NCBI RefSeq assembly: GCF_023073715.1
Contig: NZ_JADPKA010000095.1
Span: 124,001 to 188,000, forward strand
Direction: 5' to 3'
From: Bradyrhizobium sp. 164
Lineage (GTDB): Bacteria > Pseudomonadota > Alphaproteobacteria > Rhizobiales > Xanthobacteraceae
DNA: 64,000 nt
The notes beneath the pieces are model-generated. The model saw only the letters and a list, made by a program, of their open reading frames with translations, made no database searches and was not told the origin of the DNA. The translations under genes and the position numbers were made by a program. The stretch's first letter is position 1; each line of letters starts with the position of its first letter. Below are positions 54,554 through 62,594 of this stretch, in pieces.

Positions 54554-56433
54554 GCGCGCAGCCGTCCTCTTCTAGCACGGAGCGCGGCGCGAGCACTTTC
54601 CCGCTGCGGCCCATCTCGTTCGGCGATCCCGTCGTCCATATCGAGCGCCGCGACGACGGCACGATCTATCTCAGGCCAAAGCAGCCGCTCGGCGACTATC
54701 CCCTCCGCATCACCGACCGCCTGCATCATTGGGCGAACACGACGCCCGACCGCGTCTTCATGGCCGAGCGCGAAGGCGGCCGCGGCTGGCGCAAGATCAC
54801 CTATGCCGAGCTGCTCACGGCGAGCCGGCACATCGCATCAAGCCTGATCGCGCGCGGCCTGTCGGCGGAGCGGCCGGTCGTCATTCTCTCCGGCAATTCG
54901 ATCGACCACGCACTGCTCGCCTTCGGCGCGTTCTATGCCGGCATTCCGTTCTGCCCGGTGTCGCCGGCCTACTCGCTGGTGTCAAAGGACTATGGCAAGC
55001 TGTCCTATCTGATGAAGCTGCTGACGCCCGGCCTCGTCTTCGCGGAGGATGCCGACAAGTTCGCGGGTGCGCTCGCCGCCAATGTCTCGCTCGGCACCGA
55101 GATCGCCGCGTCCTATGGCAAGGTGCCGGGCCGCGACGTCACCCTGCTCGCCGAGCTCATGGCCACGCCGATCCGCAGCGATCTCGACGGCGTCCACGGC
55201 AGGATCGGCCCCGACACGATCGCAAAGTTCCTGCTGACATCGGGCTCGACCGGCAATCCCAAGGCCGTCATCAACACCCAGCGCATGATCTGCGCCAACC
55301 AGGTGATGCTGCGCGAGACGCTCGCCTTCCTCAAGGACGAGCCGCCCGTCATCGTCGACTGGCTGCCCTGGAATCACACTTTTGGCGGCAACCACAATAT
55401 CGGGCTGACGCTCTACAACGGCGGCTCGATGTATCTGGACGCCGGCAAGCCGGTGCCCGGCGGCATCGAGGAAACGGTGCGCAATCTCCAGGAGATTTCG
55501 CCGACGGTCTATTTCAACGTACCCAAAGGCTACGAATCGCTGCTGCCGTATTTGCGCGACGACCAGGGCCTGCGCGCAAAGTTCTTCGACCGGCTGCATG
55601 CGATGTTCTTCTCCGGCGCGGCGCTGTCGCCCTTCGTCTGGAACAGCCTCGACGAGCTCGCGGTGAAGGAGAAGGGCTATCGCGTGCCGATGCTGACCGG
55701 CTTAGGTGCCACCGAGACCGCGCCGTTCTTCATGTCGGTCAATCCGCGCACCAGCCGCTCCGGCCATGTCGGGCTCCCGGTGTCAGGCAATGACGCAAAA
55801 CTGGTGCCGAACAACGGCAAGCTCGAGGTCCGCGCCAAGGGGCCGAACGTGATGCCCGGCTACTGGCGCCAGCCCGACATCAGCGCGAAGTCCTTCGACG
55901 AGGAAGGATTTTACAAGCTGGGCGACGCGCTCAAGCCCGCCGATCCCAACGATCTCAACGCCGGCTTCGACTTCGACGGGCGCGTCAGTGAAGACTTCAA
56001 GCTCGCCAGCGGCACCTGGGTCAGTGTCGGACCCTTGCGCGCGCGCTTCGTTGCGGCCTGCGCGCCGCTGGTGCGCGATGTCGTCATCGCCGGCATCAAC
56101 CGTGACGAGATCTCCGCGCTCGTGGTGCTCGACCTCGACGGTTGCCGGCTGATCAATCCGACGCTGCCCGCCGACGATCTCGTCGTCGCTGCGCGCGACC
56201 GGCTCGTGCGCGAGGCGTTCCGCGAACGCCTGACGGGTTTCCTGTCTTCGGCGACCGGCTCCTCGACACGGATCACGCGCGCGATCCTGATGGACACGCC
56301 GCTCTCGATCGACAAGGGCGAGGTCACCGACAAGGGCTCGATCAACCAGCGCGCCGTGCTGGAGCATCGCGCTGCATTGATCGACGAGCTCTATGCTGCC
56401 AATCCATCGGACCGTGTGATATCGGTCGGGTAA
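54550..56433 (+). CDS. Feruloyl/p-coumaroyl-CoA synthetase (CouB-like)
   Basis: A 627-residue AMP-forming ligase of the feruloyl-CoA synthetase family. The start has SFGDPVVHIERRDDGTIYLRP-like sequence and PLGDYPLRITDRLHHWA, typical of this family. Core motifs are LLTSGSTGNPKAVIN (P-loop), LPWNHTFGGNHNIGL, LTGLGATETAPF, GPNVMPGYWRQPD and the short C terminus DKGEVTDKGSINQRAVL, with the lysine needed for adenylate formation. It activates ferulate, p-coumarate or caffeate with ATP and CoA. It overlaps the hydratase gene by 4 bases and is followed by the dehydrogenase. Confidence 0.9.
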   Translation: MSAQPSSSSTERGASTFPLRPISFGDPVVHIERRDDGTIYLRPKQPLGDYPLRITDRLHHWANTTPDRVFMAEREGGRGWRKITYAELLTASRHIASSLIARGLSAERPVVILSGNSIDHALLAFGAFYAGIPFCPVSPAYSLVSKDYGKLSYLMKLLTPGLVFAEDADKFAGALAANVSLGTEIAASYGKVPGRDVTLLAELMATPIRSDLDGVHGRIGPDTIAKFLLTSGSTGNPKAVINTQRMICANQVMLRETLAFLKDEPPVIVDWLPWNHTFGGNHNIGLTLYNGGSMYLDAGKPVPGGIEETVRNLQEISPTVYFNVPKGYESLLPYLRDDQGLRAKFFDRLHAMFFSGAALSPFVWNSLDELAVKEKGYRVPMLTGLGATETAPFFMSVNPRTSRSGHVGLPVSGNDAKLVPNNGKLEVRAKGPNVMPGYWRQPDISAKSFDEEGFYKLGDALKPADPNDLNAGFDFDGRVSEDFKLASGTWVSVGPLRARFVAACAPLVRDVVIAGINRDEISALVVLDLDGCRLINPTLPADDLVVAARDRLVREAFRERLTGFLSSATGSSTRITRAILMDTPLSIDKGEVTDKGSINQRAVLEHRAALIDELYAANPSDRVISVG

Positions 56434-56458
56434 GAAACCATCTCTATAGGAGAACGCC

Positions 56459-57220
56459 ATGTTGTTGAAGGATCAGGCAGCCATCGTCACCGGCGGCGCA
56501 TCGGGATTGGGCGCGGCGACCGCGCGAAAACTGGCGGCGCAGGGCGCCAAGGTCGCGGTGTGCGACCTCAATGCCAAGCTCGCGGAGACGGTTGCCGCCG
56601 AGATCAAGGGCGTGGCCGTGACCTGCGATGTTTCCGATGCCGCCTCGGCCGAGGCCGCCATCGCGCAGGCGACCAAGGCCCACGGCCCGGCCCGCGTGCT
56701 GGTCAATTGCGCCGGCATCGGCGTTGCAAAACGCGTGGTCGGCCGCGACGGTCCGATGGCGCTCGCCGATTTCGACAAGGTGATCAAGGTCAATCTGATC
56801 GGCACCTTCAATATGCTGCGCCTTGCCGCCGCCGAGATGTCCAAGCTCGAACCGCAGGCAACCGGCGAGCGCGGCGTCATCATCAACACCGCCTCGGTCG
56901 CCGCCTATGACGGCCAGATCGGCCAGTCCGCCTATTCGGCCTCGAAGGGCGGCATCGTCGGCATGACGCTGCCGATCGCGCGCGAGCTCGCACAATTCGG
57001 CGTCCGCGTGTTGACGATCGCGCCGGGCCTGTTCCTCACGCCGCTGCTCGCCAACCTGCCGCAGGAAGCCCAGGATTCGCTCGCCGCCGCGATCCCCTTC
57101 CCTCGCCGGCTCGGCAACGCCGACGAGTTCGCCGCGCTCGCGCTGCACATGGTCGAGAATGCGTATCTGAACGGCGAAGTGGTGCGCCTCGACGGCTCGC
57201 TGCGCATGGCGCCGAAATAA
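56459..57220 (+). CDS. 3-hydroxyacyl-CoA dehydrogenase, SDR type
   Basis: A 253-residue short-chain dehydrogenase close to type II 3-hydroxyacyl-CoA dehydrogenase. TGGASGLGAATARKL is the NAD motif (11-25), VNCAGIG the NAG position, NTASVAAYDGQIGQSAYSAS-type residues hold the catalytic Ser, Tyr and Lys (YSASKGG), and PFPRRLGNADEFAALALHM / NGEVVRLDGSLRM end the protein. It would oxidise the 3-hydroxyphenylpropanoyl-CoA made by the hydratase. AGGAGA lies 7 bases before the ATG; 25 bases separate it from the ligase. Confidence 0.9.
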   Translation: MLLKDQAAIVTGGASGLGAATARKLAAQGAKVAVCDLNAKLAETVAAEIKGVAVTCDVSDAASAEAAIAQATKAHGPARVLVNCAGIGVAKRVVGRDGPMALADFDKVIKVNLIGTFNMLRLAAAEMSKLEPQATGERGVIINTASVAAYDGQIGQSAYSASKGGIVGMTLPIARELAQFGVRVLTIAPGLFLTPLLANLPQEAQDSLAAAIPFPRRLGNADEFAALALHMVENAYLNGEVVRLDGSLRMAPK

Positions 57221-57230
57221 GGCGCGTCGC

Positions 57231-57650
57231 ATGTTCGTGAACAGGCGCGACGTCCAGATCCAGTGGGGCGATTGCGACCCCGCCAATATCGTCTACTACC
57301 CGCGCTATTTCGCGATGTTCGACGATTCGACGTCGACCCTGTTCGAGGTCGCTGGATTCTCCAAACAGGATCTGGTCCGCAAATACGGCTTGGTGGGGAT
57401 TCCCATGGTCGACACGCGGGCCAAGTTTTACATCCCCTCGACCTACGGCGACTGGATCACGATCGAGACCAGAATCGAGAGCATCAAGCGCTCGAGCTTC
57501 GAGGTGAAGCACAACGTCTACAAGGGTGACGCGCTGGCGATCGAGGGATTCGAGACCCGCGTCCTGGTCGGCCGCGATCCCGTTAACCCCGACAAGCTGA
57601 AATCGGCACCGTTCCCCGCGGAAATGGTTGCCAAATTCACGGGGAGTTAG
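57231..57650 (+). CDS. 4-hydroxybenzoyl-CoA thioesterase
   Basis: A 139-residue hotdog-fold thioesterase. The signature IQWGDCDPANIVYYPRYFAMFD (positions 10-31) contains the Asp of the WGDCDPAGIV motif of the Pseudomonas 4-hydroxybenzoyl-CoA thioesterase. It hydrolyses aryl-CoA and would release 4-hydroxybenzoate (or vanillate) for PobA. It starts 10 bases after the dehydrogenase, in the same operon. Confidence 0.9.
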   Translation: MFVNRRDVQIQWGDCDPANIVYYPRYFAMFDDSTSTLFEVAGFSKQDLVRKYGLVGIPMVDTRAKFYIPSTYGDWITIETRIESIKRSSFEVKHNVYKGDALAIEGFETRVLVGRDPVNPDKLKSAPFPAEMVAKFTGS

Positions 57651-57740
57651 AGCCCGGAGCTAAATCGCCGCATCACCAAAAGAGGGGGCTGAATTACCCC
57701 CGATTTCTGCTTTCAAAGAAGAACGTAAAGGGAGGAATAG

Positions 57741-58892
57741 ATGAAACGCTTTTACCTGACCGCTGCCATCACCGCGGCCGCGCTGGCGCTGCCGGCCCTG
57801 CCCGCGCAGGCTCAGACCAGCGAGATCACCATCGGCATCACCACCACCACGACCGGCCCGGGCGCTGCGCTCGGCATTCCCGAACGCAACGCGCTGGAAT
57901 TCGTGCCGAAGGAGATCGGCGGCGTGCCGCTGAAGGTGATCGTGCTCGACGACGGCGGCGATCCCACCACCGCGACCACCAACGCCCGCCGCTTCGTGAC
58001 CGAATCCAAGGCCGACATCATCATGGGCTCGGCGCTGACGCCGCCGACCATCGCGGTCTCCAACGTCGCCAACGAGGCCGGCATTCCGCATTTCGGCCTC
58101 GCGCCTTTCCCGATTACGCCGGAGCGCATGAAATGGTCGGTGGCGATGCCGCAGCCGATCCCGATCGTGGGCAAGGTGCTGTACGACCACATGAAGGCCA
58201 AGGGCGTGAAGACCCTCGGCTATATCGGCTATTCCGACTCCTATGGCGACCTCTGGTTCAACGACCTCAAGGTCCAGGCCGTGCCGATGGGCATCACCAT
58301 CGTCGACGAGGAGCGCTTCGCCCGTCCCGACACCTCGGTGACCGGTCAGGTGCTGAAACTCGTCGCCGCCAATCCCGACGCGATCCTGGTCGGCGCCTCC
58401 GGCACCGCGGCCGCGCTGCCGCAGACCGAGCTGCGCGAGCGCGGCTATCAGGGCCTGATCTACCAGACCCATGGCGCGGCCAGCATGGACTTCATCCGCA
58501 TCGCCGGCAAAGCGGCCGAGGGCGTACTGATGGCCTCGGGTCCCGTGATGGACCCGGAAGATCAACCGGACACCGCGCTGACCAAGAAGCCGGGCCTCGC
58601 ACTCAACTCGGCCTATGAAGCCAAGTACGGTCCGAACAGCCGCAGCCAGTTCGCCGGCCATTCCTACGATGCGTTCGAGATCCTCAAGCGCATCATTCCG
58701 GCGGCATTGAAGACGGCCAAGCCCGGCACGCCGGAATTCCGCGAAGCGATTCGTCAGGCTTTGCTGACGGAGAAGGAATTGGCGGCAAGCCAGGGCGTCT
58801 ACAACTTCACCGAAAAGGACCGCTACGGCCTCGACGACCGCTCGCGCATCCTGCTCACGGTGAAGAACGGCAAGTACTCGCTGGTGAAGTAG
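57741..58892 (+). CDS. Liv-type periplasmic binding protein (CouP-like)
   Basis: A 383-residue type I periplasmic binding protein with signal peptide ending AQAQ before TSEITIGITTTTTGPGAALG. The Venus-flytrap pattern includes VLDDGGDPTTATTNARRFV, GYIGYSDSYGDLW and an aromatic-rich ligand area (YQTHGAASMDF). It is more distant from the four paralogues at 30-36 kb. In R. palustris CouP is the coumarate-binding protein of a Liv transporter; position behind the CoA operon suggests it serves the orphan livH-livMG-livF at 38.5-42 kb. GGGAGG before the ATG; perfect terminator downstream. Confidence 0.88.
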   Translation: MKRFYLTAAITAAALALPALPAQAQTSEITIGITTTTTGPGAALGIPERNALEFVPKEIGGVPLKVIVLDDGGDPTTATTNARRFVTESKADIIMGSALTPPTIAVSNVANEAGIPHFGLAPFPITPERMKWSVAMPQPIPIVGKVLYDHMKAKGVKTLGYIGYSDSYGDLWFNDLKVQAVPMGITIVDEERFARPDTSVTGQVLKLVAANPDAILVGASGTAAALPQTELRERGYQGLIYQTHGAASMDFIRIAGKAAEGVLMASGPVMDPEDQPDTALTKKPGLALNSAYEAKYGPNSRSQFAGHSYDAFEILKRIIPAALKTAKPGTPEFREAIRQALLTEKELAASQGVYNFTEKDRYGLDDRSRILLTVKNGKYSLVK

Positions 58893-58914
58893 CCACGGCG
58901 AAGGTTTCGCAACG

Positions 58915-58950
58915 AGAAGAGCCGGCCCAAGGGGCCGGCTCTTCTGTTTT
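58915..58950 (+). terminator. Terminator of the CoA-pathway/binding-protein unit
   Basis: Perfect 14-bp stem (AGAAGAGCCGGCCC, AAG loop, GGGCCGGCTCTTCT) followed by GTTTT. Confidence 0.92.
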
Positions 58951-59080
58951 ACGGTTGAGGTAGGCAGCAGCATCGACGCCGCGCAAAAAGCCCGGCAGCG
59001 GGAATCACTCCCGCACATCCAATTATGCAAAGCTCTCGCAAGCGGGAGAGGTGCAGCGAGCGATGGACGCGAATTGCGCC

Positions 59081-59809
59081 TCAAGCCGCCTGCCGCAACG
59101 GGGTCCAGGCGAACTCCGGATAATACGTGTCCATCATGCGGTCGACATAGGTCGTGAGGTTCGGAAATCCCTCGGCGCGCTTGCGCAAGGCCGATTCGAA
59201 GAACGGCGTCAGGATCCCGGCAAGTGCGTCGAAAGCGGTGGCATCGACGCCGCAGGGCCTGCTGCCCATCAGATACGACTTGTCGCCAAGCTGCACCGCG
59301 AGCGCGAACAGCGAGCGTACGGCGAGATCGACATCGTCGTCGGGCGCGTGGCGGCCCAACCCGGAGAGCAGATAATTCTCGGCAACACGGAATTGCGCGT
59401 CCTCGCGCAGCTTCTCACGGCTATGTTCGGGCGCGCCGTCGAAGAAATGCGACGGGCCCTTGGCGAAATTGACCGGATCGACCCAACGCGCCCCGACCAG
59501 CGCCCAATAGACGTGGTGCTCGATCATCCGCTCGAACGCCCAGGCCTGTGCGCGCTCGGTCAGCGACAGGCCGGCGTCGAAATCGAAGCCGTAGCGCCGC
59601 TCGATATGGGCGCGGATGAAGGTGGAATCGGCCACCGCCTCGCCGCCGTCGTCGATGAAGGGCAGCTGCCCCTTGGGCGAAGCGGGCGGCATCGCGCGCT
59701 CCTTCCGGTAGGGCAACCCCGCCATCTTGAGCTGCACCTCCGTCTTGGTGACGAAGGGGCTGATTTCCGGCAGGCCGAAGCCGGTGCCAAAGCCGTAAAG
59801 CGTGATCAT
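59081..59809 (-). CDS. Glutathione S-transferase family protein
   Basis: A 242-residue GST-like protein of the metaxin/FAXC-like group. The N-terminal thioredoxin part has SPFVTKTEVQLKMAGLPYRKE, KGQLPFIDDGG (cis-proline) and ADSTFIRAHIERR; the C-terminal helical part has RPCGVDATAFDALAG (N-capping box) and a W-rich middle (WAFERMIEHHVYWALVGARWVDP). AGGAGAGG precedes the ATG. A 26-bp perfect palindrome lies 46 bases upstream of the start, and a second matching site is in front of the regulator gene at 60.2 kb. Confidence 0.87.
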   Translation of the reverse strand: MITLYGFGTGFGLPEISPFVTKTEVQLKMAGLPYRKERAMPPASPKGQLPFIDDGGEAVADSTFIRAHIERRYGFDFDAGLSLTERAQAWAFERMIEHHVYWALVGARWVDPVNFAKGPSHFFDGAPEHSREKLREDAQFRVAENYLLSGLGRHAPDDDVDLAVRSLFALAVQLGDKSYLMGSRPCGVDATAFDALAGILTPFFESALRKRAEGFPNLTTYVDRMMDTYYPEFAWTPLRQAA

Positions 59810-59844
59810 GAAACCTCTCCTGAACCTACCGAAACTGACGGAAC

Positions 59845-60105
59845 CTATCTGCCCGCTGCTGCCACCATGGTGGCAGCAGCCGTGATATCTTCTGCGAAAC
59901 GGGCCCCCTGCCAGGCGCGGCCCATGATGTGGTGGACGAGCGCGTCCGCAGCCTGGATCAGCGAGCGTGCCACCACGCTTGCGAACGCAAATCGGAGGTC
60001 AGCAGCCATGAGATCGAACGAGACGAGGCGGCTAAGCCCCCGGGCCTGCCACATCTGGGCGCGCCACAGCGGACTGGCCGAGCCGAAATGGGTTGGAATG
60101 ATCAT
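59845..60105 (-). CDS. Small hypothetical protein
   Basis: An 86-residue protein with no family I recognise: polar start (MIIPTHFGSASPLW), a mostly helical centre (ARSLIQAADALVHHIMGRAWQG) and an alanine-rich end encoded by the palindrome at 59855-59880. ATG at 60105 has AGAGGA 8 bases upstream; a TTG at 60111 is also possible. It lies between the regulator and the GST gene, on the GST strand. Confidence 0.55.
   Translation of the reverse strand: MIIPTHFGSASPLWRAQMWQARGLSRLVSFDLMAADLRFAFASVVARSLIQAADALVHHIMGRAWQGARFAEDITAAATMVAAAGR
59855..59880. promoter_or_regulatory. Perfect 26-bp palindrome upstream of the GST gene
   Basis: Arms GCTGCTGCCACCA and its exact complement with no loop. The outer CTGCTGCCA / TGGCAGCAG halves match the site at 60152-60175. 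Candidate operator of the WYL regulator. Confidence 0.6.
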
Positions 60106-60151
60106 GGACAAATCCTCTTCAGTCGACGTGTTGTCCCGGTATAGAACTCCC

Positions 60152-60175
60152 CTGCTGCCAACATCCTGTCAGCAG
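60152..60175. promoter_or_regulatory. Second CTGCTGCCA-type dyad, regulator promoter
   Basis: CTGCTGCCA ... TGTCAGCAG, 24 bp with symmetric ends, 44 bases before the WYL regulator start and 47 bases from the small protein start. Confidence 0.55.
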
Positions 60176-60218
60176 CCGCGCGCCGCCTTTTGAAAAGACC
60201 AGGAACAAGAGACCAGTC

Positions 60219-60917
60219 ATGAGACGTGCCGACCGGCTGTTTCAGATCATCCAGGTGCTGAGGCGTACGCGTAAACCGCTCACGGCGGACGCGATCGCGG
60301 CCGAACTCGAGACTTCGAAGCGCACCATCTATCGCGACATCGCAACGCTCATCGGCCAGCGCGTGCCGATTCGCGGCGAAGCCGGCATGGGCTACATCCT
60401 GGAAAAGGGTTTCGACTTGCCGCCGCTGATGCTGACGCCCGACGAGATCGAGGCAGCAGTGCTGGGCGCGCAATGGGTCGCGGGCCACGCCGATTCCGCG
60501 CTGGCGCGCGCCGCCGAAGATTTGATGGCCAAGATCGCCGACACCGTCCCCGAGCGCCTGCGTCCCTTCGTGCTGGAGCCGGCGAGCCGCGCGCGGCCAA
60601 GCTGGAACAGGGAGCCGGACCGCCTCGACATGGCGCGCACGCGCACCCAGATCCACGAAGGCAAGAAGATCATGTTGCGCTATCGCGACGAGCAGGGCCG
60701 CCCCAGCGAGCGTATGATCTGGCCGATTTCGGTCGGCTATCTCGAAGCCGTGCGCCTGATCGCGGCTTGGTGCGAGCTGCGCAGCGACTTCCGCAGCTTC
60801 CGCACCGACCGCGTGGTGGAGGCAACCTATCTCGACGAAAAATATCCGGAGCGGCGCGACGTGCTGCGCGCAAGATGGCGGCAGAGCCTGGTCTGGGGTC
60901 CGCCAAAGGACACGTGA
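60219..60917 (+). CDS. YafY-type regulator (HTH plus WYL domain)
   Basis: A 232-residue regulator. The N-terminal DeoR/HTH_11 winged helix is RADRLFQIIQVLRRTRKPLTADAIAAELETSKRTIYRDIATL (residues 3-44). The C-terminal WYL domain (about 135-230) has the MLRYRDEQGRPSERMIWPISVGYLEAVRLIAAWCELRSDFRSF core. It diverges from the small protein/GST genes; two matching palindromes in that region suggest it controls itself and them. The following cysteine-cluster gene starts 5 bases after its stop. Confidence 0.9.
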   Translation: MRRADRLFQIIQVLRRTRKPLTADAIAAELETSKRTIYRDIATLIGQRVPIRGEAGMGYILEKGFDLPPLMLTPDEIEAAVLGAQWVAGHADSALARAAEDLMAKIADTVPERLRPFVLEPASRARPSWNREPDRLDMARTRTQIHEGKKIMLRYRDEQGRPSERMIWPISVGYLEAVRLIAAWCELRSDFRSFRTDRVVEATYLDEKYPERRDVLRARWRQSLVWGPPKDT

Positions 60918-60922
60918 CCACG

Positions 60923-61246
60923 ATGGAACAGACCTCGCCGCTCGATCCGTCGAGCTGTTGCCAGAGTTGCGGTGCTTGCTGCGGCTATTCGGCGAACTGG
61001 CCGCGCTTCTCGATCGAGAGCGACGAAGAGCTTGCAGCTATTCCGGAGGCGCTCGTCAACGCGCGCCAATCCGGCATGCGCTGCGAGGGCGATCGCTGCT
61101 CGGCGCTGAAGGGAGAGATCGGCACGGCGACGGCATGCGGCATCTACGCGGTGCGGCCGGAGGTGTGCCGCACCTGCATGCCGGGCGACGCCGAATGCAC
61201 GATGGCGCGGCGGAAATTCGGGCTTCCAGCGCTAGAGGCCGTCTAA
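60923..61246 (+). CDS. YkgJ-family cysteine-cluster protein
   Basis: A 107-residue protein with a metal-binding cysteine pattern: CCQSCGACCGY at residues 12-22 (four ligand-type cysteines in CxxCxxCC) and later RCEGDRCSAL, ACGIYAVRPEVCRTCMPGDAEC. The family is thought to bind zinc or an iron-sulfur centre; its function is unclear. It is co-oriented with and 5 bases behind the WYL regulator. Its TAA overlaps the TAG of the convergent next gene by 3 bases. Confidence 0.85.
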   Translation: MEQTSPLDPSSCCQSCGACCGYSANWPRFSIESDEELAAIPEALVNARQSGMRCEGDRCSALKGEIGTATACGIYAVRPEVCRTCMPGDAECTMARRKFGLPALEAV

Positions 61247-61653
61247 GCCGGAACGGCTACGCCGATCTCGTCGCTGATCTCGTCATCGAGCTCGTCCTCG
61301 AGCGGGGCCAGCACCGAGAGCGGCTTGGTCGACAGCGTGATCGGCTTGCGCCCCCCCGACAGCGACGGCGAGGATTTCGCGGCGCCTGCGCGCGACAGCG
61401 CATAGAGCGTCGAACCGACACGGCCGCCGTTCTCGATCAGGTCGCGCTCGCTACAGCTTGCAGCGATCGCGAGCGCCAGCGAATGCAGGTGGCTGCGGCG
61501 ATAGCAGAACAGCGCCAGCCTGGCGCGCGCGTCAGGGGAAACACTCTCAACCAACCTGGGCAGGCCACTCTCGCTGGCGCGGTACATCTCGCCAAGGAGC
61601 TCGTCGCGGACCGGGCAGAAATCGCTTTCAAAGGTGTCGCGGCTTGAAAACAT
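61243..61653 (-). CDS. Hypothetical protein (Bradyrhizobiaceae type)
   Basis: A 136-residue protein with no named domain. It has a helical centre (ELLGEMYRASESGLPRLVESVSPDARARLALFCYRRSHLHSLALAIAASC) and an acidic, low-complexity C terminus (LAPLEDELDDEISDEIG). ATG at 61653 has GGGAGAA upstream; the open frame continues 12 codons but lacks a ribosome site. It is tail-to-tail with the YkgJ gene, the stops overlapping. Confidence 0.7.
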   Translation of the reverse strand: MFSSRDTFESDFCPVRDELLGEMYRASESGLPRLVESVSPDARARLALFCYRRSHLHSLALAIAASCSERDLIENGGRVGSTLYALSRAGAAKSSPSLSGGRKPITLSTKPLSVLAPLEDELDDEISDEIGVAVPA

Positions 61654-61843
61654 TGCAGTTCTCCCTCGTGTACGGAAGATGCCGCGCAATTCTCTAACGA
61701 AAGGTTAACCACTCTGCCCGGTAGTCACCCGGGGTCCTTGCGCCCTGGCCGCGAATCACGGGAACGCGACTGCCGCCACAGCGGCATGGCCGGGGCTTTT
61801 TGATGCCGGTCAGGAATTGCCCCGCATCGCGCTAAGCCCGGCC

Positions 61844-62260
61844 TCAGTTCGCCGCCATGAAGATGGAGAGCCCGAAGCCGGTGAGGTGATGCAGTGCTTG
61901 GTCGACGCCGATCAGGGTCCAGAACCAGGGGTGCGCCATGTCGACACCGAAATTTGCCGAGACCAATCCCTTGGCGCGGTCGATCGTGATGTGGATCACG
62001 AAATCGATGAACGCCACGAACCAGAATTTCGGGGCCACGATCAGGATCAGCGGCAATGCAACCGCAAGGTGAACGAGGCAGTGCACCAAAAGCGGTAGGG
62101 CCCAGCCGTGCTTCTGGTCCTTGCCCTGCGCCATCCAGGCGGTCTGGAGGACGAAATCGGCGATGATGTGCTTGAAGGTGAGCAGCAGCATCCAGCCAAT
62201 GAGCGCTTCAACCGGAACCGCCGATGACATGGGTGGAAACGACAAGCTGACGCCCTTCAT
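61844..62260 (-). CDS. DUF3307 membrane protein
   Basis: A 138-residue integral membrane protein of the DUF3307 family with three or four helices. Motifs are LLLTFKHIIADFVLQTAWMAQGK (residues about 25-47), LPLLVHCLVHLAVALPLI, WFVAFIDFVIHITIDRAKG and QALHHLTGFG. The conserved His and Asp residues in these helices suggest metal or ion handling, but no function is known. Start could be 62260 or the Met at 62230; neither has a good ribosome site. Confidence 0.85.
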   Translation of the reverse strand: MKGVSLSFPPMSSAVPVEALIGWMLLLTFKHIIADFVLQTAWMAQGKDQKHGWALPLLVHCLVHLAVALPLILIVAPKFWFVAFIDFVIHITIDRAKGLVSANFGVDMAHPWFWTLIGVDQALHHLTGFGLSIFMAAN

Positions 62261-62594
62261 TGACGTGACAAGAAAAATTGGAGCGTTCAGCGCAACTTCT
62301 TCTTGGACCGGTCAAACGGCCGGGACCTCTGATTTATGACATCTCCCGCGGCGGAATGCAGCCGGGGGGAACCGGAAAATCGTCAACTGTGGCTAACTGG
62401 TGATAGATGACCAATCGCCGCGGTGGCGCCGGGTAAGGTTACCTACGGCTCGAAATTTGCATTCCGCGACCTTGGCGCTATCATTGGCGGTAGAGAAATA
62501 CGTTCTTTTTTCAGGCGTTTACGAATTACAGGCGCCCGCTGCGCTTCCCGTCCACGCGCCGCCGCCAGCCAAAGAATAAGGCCGGAGTGCTGCC
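62261..62594. other. 334-bp intergenic region before the TAXI gene
   Basis: Divergent control region between the DUF3307 gene and the TAXI-family gene. No open frame of note; no palindromic repeat of families A-E and no clear terminator or operator was seen. Confidence 0.45.
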
